Assembly: GCA_033398695.1 (NCBI GenBank)
Contig: CM065803.1
Coordinates: 43,391,501 to 43,455,500 of the forward strand
Reading direction: 5' to 3'
DNA length: 64,000 nucleotides
Origin: Orobanche coerulescens
Taxonomy: Eukaryota; Streptophyta; Magnoliopsida; Lamiales; Orobanchaceae
Shown here in pieces: positions 61,982-64,000 of the stretch (position 1 is the stretch's first letter; each line of letters begins with the position of its first letter). Under the pieces are notes generated by a model, which was given only the letters and a program-made list of their open reading frames with translations, was not told the origin of the DNA and made no database searches. Both the position numbers and the translations under genes were made by a program.

Positions 61982-64000
61982 ATGACCAAGACCGAGAAAT
62001 CATCAGTGTCATTGGCGGATATCCCGGTAGTGAGAGAATACGCCGATGTATTTCCATACAAATTACCTGGTTGGCCTCCACAGAGAGATGTGGAATTCAC
62101 GATTGAATTGGAGCCTGGTACATCTCCAATATCGAAAGCACCATATCGTATGGCACCGACCGAAATGTAGGAATTGAAGAATAAACTAGAGGAATTGACC
62201 GAGAAGGGTTATATCAGACCGAGTGCGTCTCCATGGGGAGCACCAGTATTATTTGTCAAGAAGAATGGTGGTTTGTTTTGCTTGTGCATTGATTATCGAG
62301 AGCTGAACAGGGTGACAATCAAGAATAAATATCCCATTCCCCACATCGATGATCTCTTGGATCAACTTCAGGGAGTTCCAGTATTTTCCAAGATATATTT
62401 GAGAGCTGGGTATCATCAGTTACGAATTCGAGAGTCAGATATCGCTAGAACGGCATTTCGAACATGCTATGGGCATTACGAGTTTGTGGTGATGCCATTT
62501 GGGTTAACCTGCGGTATTCATGGAGTTGATGAACCGAGTCTTCATCGATTATTTAGATCGGTTCGTGGTTGTTTTCATAGATGACATTTTGATTATTCTC
62601 GTGAACGAGAGGAGCACGAATTTCACCTTCATCAGGTTCTCGACATGTTGAGACGAGAGCAGCTTTATGGGAAATTTTCCAAATGTGAGTTCTGGATGTC
62701 CGAGGTGACGTTTCTCGGGCATGTGATTTCATCAGACGGAGTATGTGTCAACCCTCACAAGACGGAGGCTATACGAGATTGACAACCTCCGAAGAATGTT
62801 AAGGAAATCCGAAGCTTTCTCGGATTAGCTGGCTATTATCGGCGATTTGTGGAAGGATTTTCTAAAATCGCTCAACTGATGCGAACCTTTTGCGAAAGGA
62901 TAAGAAATACTCGTGGTCTGACGCGTGTCAGCGGAGTTTTGAGGAACTCAAGAGTCGTTTAATTTCAGCGCCTGTCCTTTCTTTACCACAAGGGACAGAG
63001 GGATTTGTGGTTTATAGTGACGCGTCCGGACAAGGTCTCGGATGTGTATTAATGCAGAACGGGAAAGTGATTGCCTATGCTTCACGACAGCTGAGACCTT
63101 ATGAGGTCAACTATCCGACCCATGACTTAGAGCTAGCGGCCGTGATTTTCGCGTTGAAGATTTGGCGTCATTAGCTTTATGGCGTCACCTGTAAGATTTT
63201 CACTGATCGTAAGAGTTTGAAGTATATATTTACTCAGAAGGAGTTAAATATGCGTCAGAGACGGTGGTTGGAACTGATTAAAGATTATGATATTGATATT
63301 CAATATCACCCGGGTAAGGCGAGTGTTGTCGCCGATGCCTTGAGCCATAAGTTCATTCAGGAGCAAATGCTTGGTCGTTTAACCATTCAGAAAGAGCTTC
63401 AACAAGAATTCCTAAGGCATGAGATCGAGATTTGGTTATAGCGTGTACAAGGGCAGTTATGTATGCTGGAGATTTCATCGCCACTTGAGGAGGCGATCAG
63501 AGTGAATCAGGGTTCAGACCCATTTTTATTGCGCATTCGAGATGATGTGGCTCAGGGGAAAGCCCGTGGATTTGTGGTCCACGAGGATGGACTTTTGCGA
63601 TTTAAGAACCGGTTATGTGTTCCGGCGGATGACGAGTTGAAAAACTCGATTTTGAGGGAGGCCCAAGCTACCCCTTATTCTATTCATCCGGGGTCTAGCA
63701 AGATGTACAAGGACTTGAAACAAAATTACTGGTGGAGTAATATGAAACGAGAAGTCGCAGAATTTGTTTCGAGATGTCTGACCTGTCAGCAAGTCAAGAT
63801 AGAACATCAGCGACCGGCGGATATGCTGAAGCCACTTCCTATTCCAGAATGGAAGCGGGAGGATATTTCCATGGACTTCATCACGAGCTTGCCAGCGAGT
63901 CGTCGCGGCATGAATACAATTTGGGTTGTGGTGGACCGTTTAACTAAGTCAGCTCATTTCCTCGAGATTAAGGATACATGGGGTCCTGTCAGACTTGCCC
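61982..64000 (+). pseudogene. Element E pol: RT, RNase H and integrase N-terminus, broken, runs off window
   Basis: Begins before RT (VVREYADVFPYKLPGWPP), then APYRMAPTEM with an in-frame [23 protein letters not shown], the motif FVVMPFGLT, the active site [10 protein letters not shown] in a shifted frame, and GHVISSDGVCVNPHKTEA. RNase H is at 62890-63441 ([47 protein letters not shown]) with a TAG at 63172. The integrase zinc finger ([27 protein letters not shown]) and the start of the core (SMDFITSLP) reach the window edge. Several stops and frameshifts make it non-functional. Confidence 0.9.

Larger units (their letters stand above)
47234..64000 (+). mobile_element. Ty3/gypsy (Tekay/Del-like) element E, interrupted, runs off window
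   Basis: 5' LTR 47234-49398, primer site TGGTATCGGAGC at 49404, gag 49840-50591, pol from 61982 to the window edge. The Athila-like element D occupies 50592-61978. The zinc knuckles, the protease and the end of gag that should lie between are missing, so the D insertion was accompanied by, or followed, a deletion. Integrase is cut by the window end and no 3' LTR is visible. Confidence 0.88.

Overview
This is nuclear DNA of a flowering plant, most likely a eudicot. The evidence is a split plant gene for a universal stress protein (USP), several plant-type Ty3/gypsy retrotransposons primed by initiator tRNA-Met, a Cassandra element with 5S-RNA-bearing LTRs, pogo/Emigrant-type and hAT-type DNA transposons, a Helitron, a tRNA-derived SINE and RTE-type LINE tails. 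AT-rich spacer separates the elements. There is no operon-like layout. Most of the 64 kb is transposons inserted into one another, and most boundaries were fixed by matching target-site duplications (TSDs). || Layout: 357-1133, 5'-truncated RTE LINE. 1838-4481, pogo-like transposon (TA TSD) with a dead transposase gene interrupted by a Cassandra element (2383-2993, TSD CGTAA). 4639-5855 and 18353-19588, a 1.2-kb direct repeat with Helitron-like 5' ends. 5970-15941, a short hAT-type element split by gypsy element A (6073-15419, TSD GACCA). 16329-17054, a complete small Helitron on the minus strand. 19768-35159, the USP gene: four exons, intact 181-codon frame, and a 12.1-kb second intron. That intron holds a hAT-type element (23005-31983) split by a coding-less LTR element B (23146-31536, TSD GCCGG), a SINE with an 18-bp TSD and another hAT MITE. 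35499-35826, a foldback MITE. 36809-45791, gypsy element C (TSD TTTAT). 47234 to the window end, gypsy element E on the plus strand (5' LTR, gag, then pol), interrupted and partly replaced by an unusual Athila-like (tRNA-Asp primed) element D at 50592-61978. || Element D consists of a 3' internal segment, an LTR, an internal region and a second LTR. Its first LTR carries a solo gypsy LTR (F, TSD GTTAT); once F is removed, both D LTRs are exactly 2003 bp. The D internal region has no gag or pol. It carries an uncharacterised 181-aa ORF with a four-cysteine motif and a full-length, intronless, frameshifted copy of a LOG-type cytokinin-activating enzyme gene with its own TATA-like leader. || The most interesting signals are regulatory. 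Each gypsy LTR family has its own short GC-rich palindrome repeated in U3 (GTGCCGCGGCAC, CTATCGGCCGATAG or TAGCGYGCGCTA), in A, B and C close upstream of a TATA-like box. All gypsy elements that keep a gag have a matching leader intron (GTAAG after the primer site, CAG one base before the gag ATG). A short inverted repeat sits beside the polypurine tract. Sister LTRs of A and B disagree mostly at CAG/CTG sites, which may be sequencing error at methylated CHG sites, so some 'pseudogene' calls for element A may be too harsh. The only host gene that looks functional is the USP gene.
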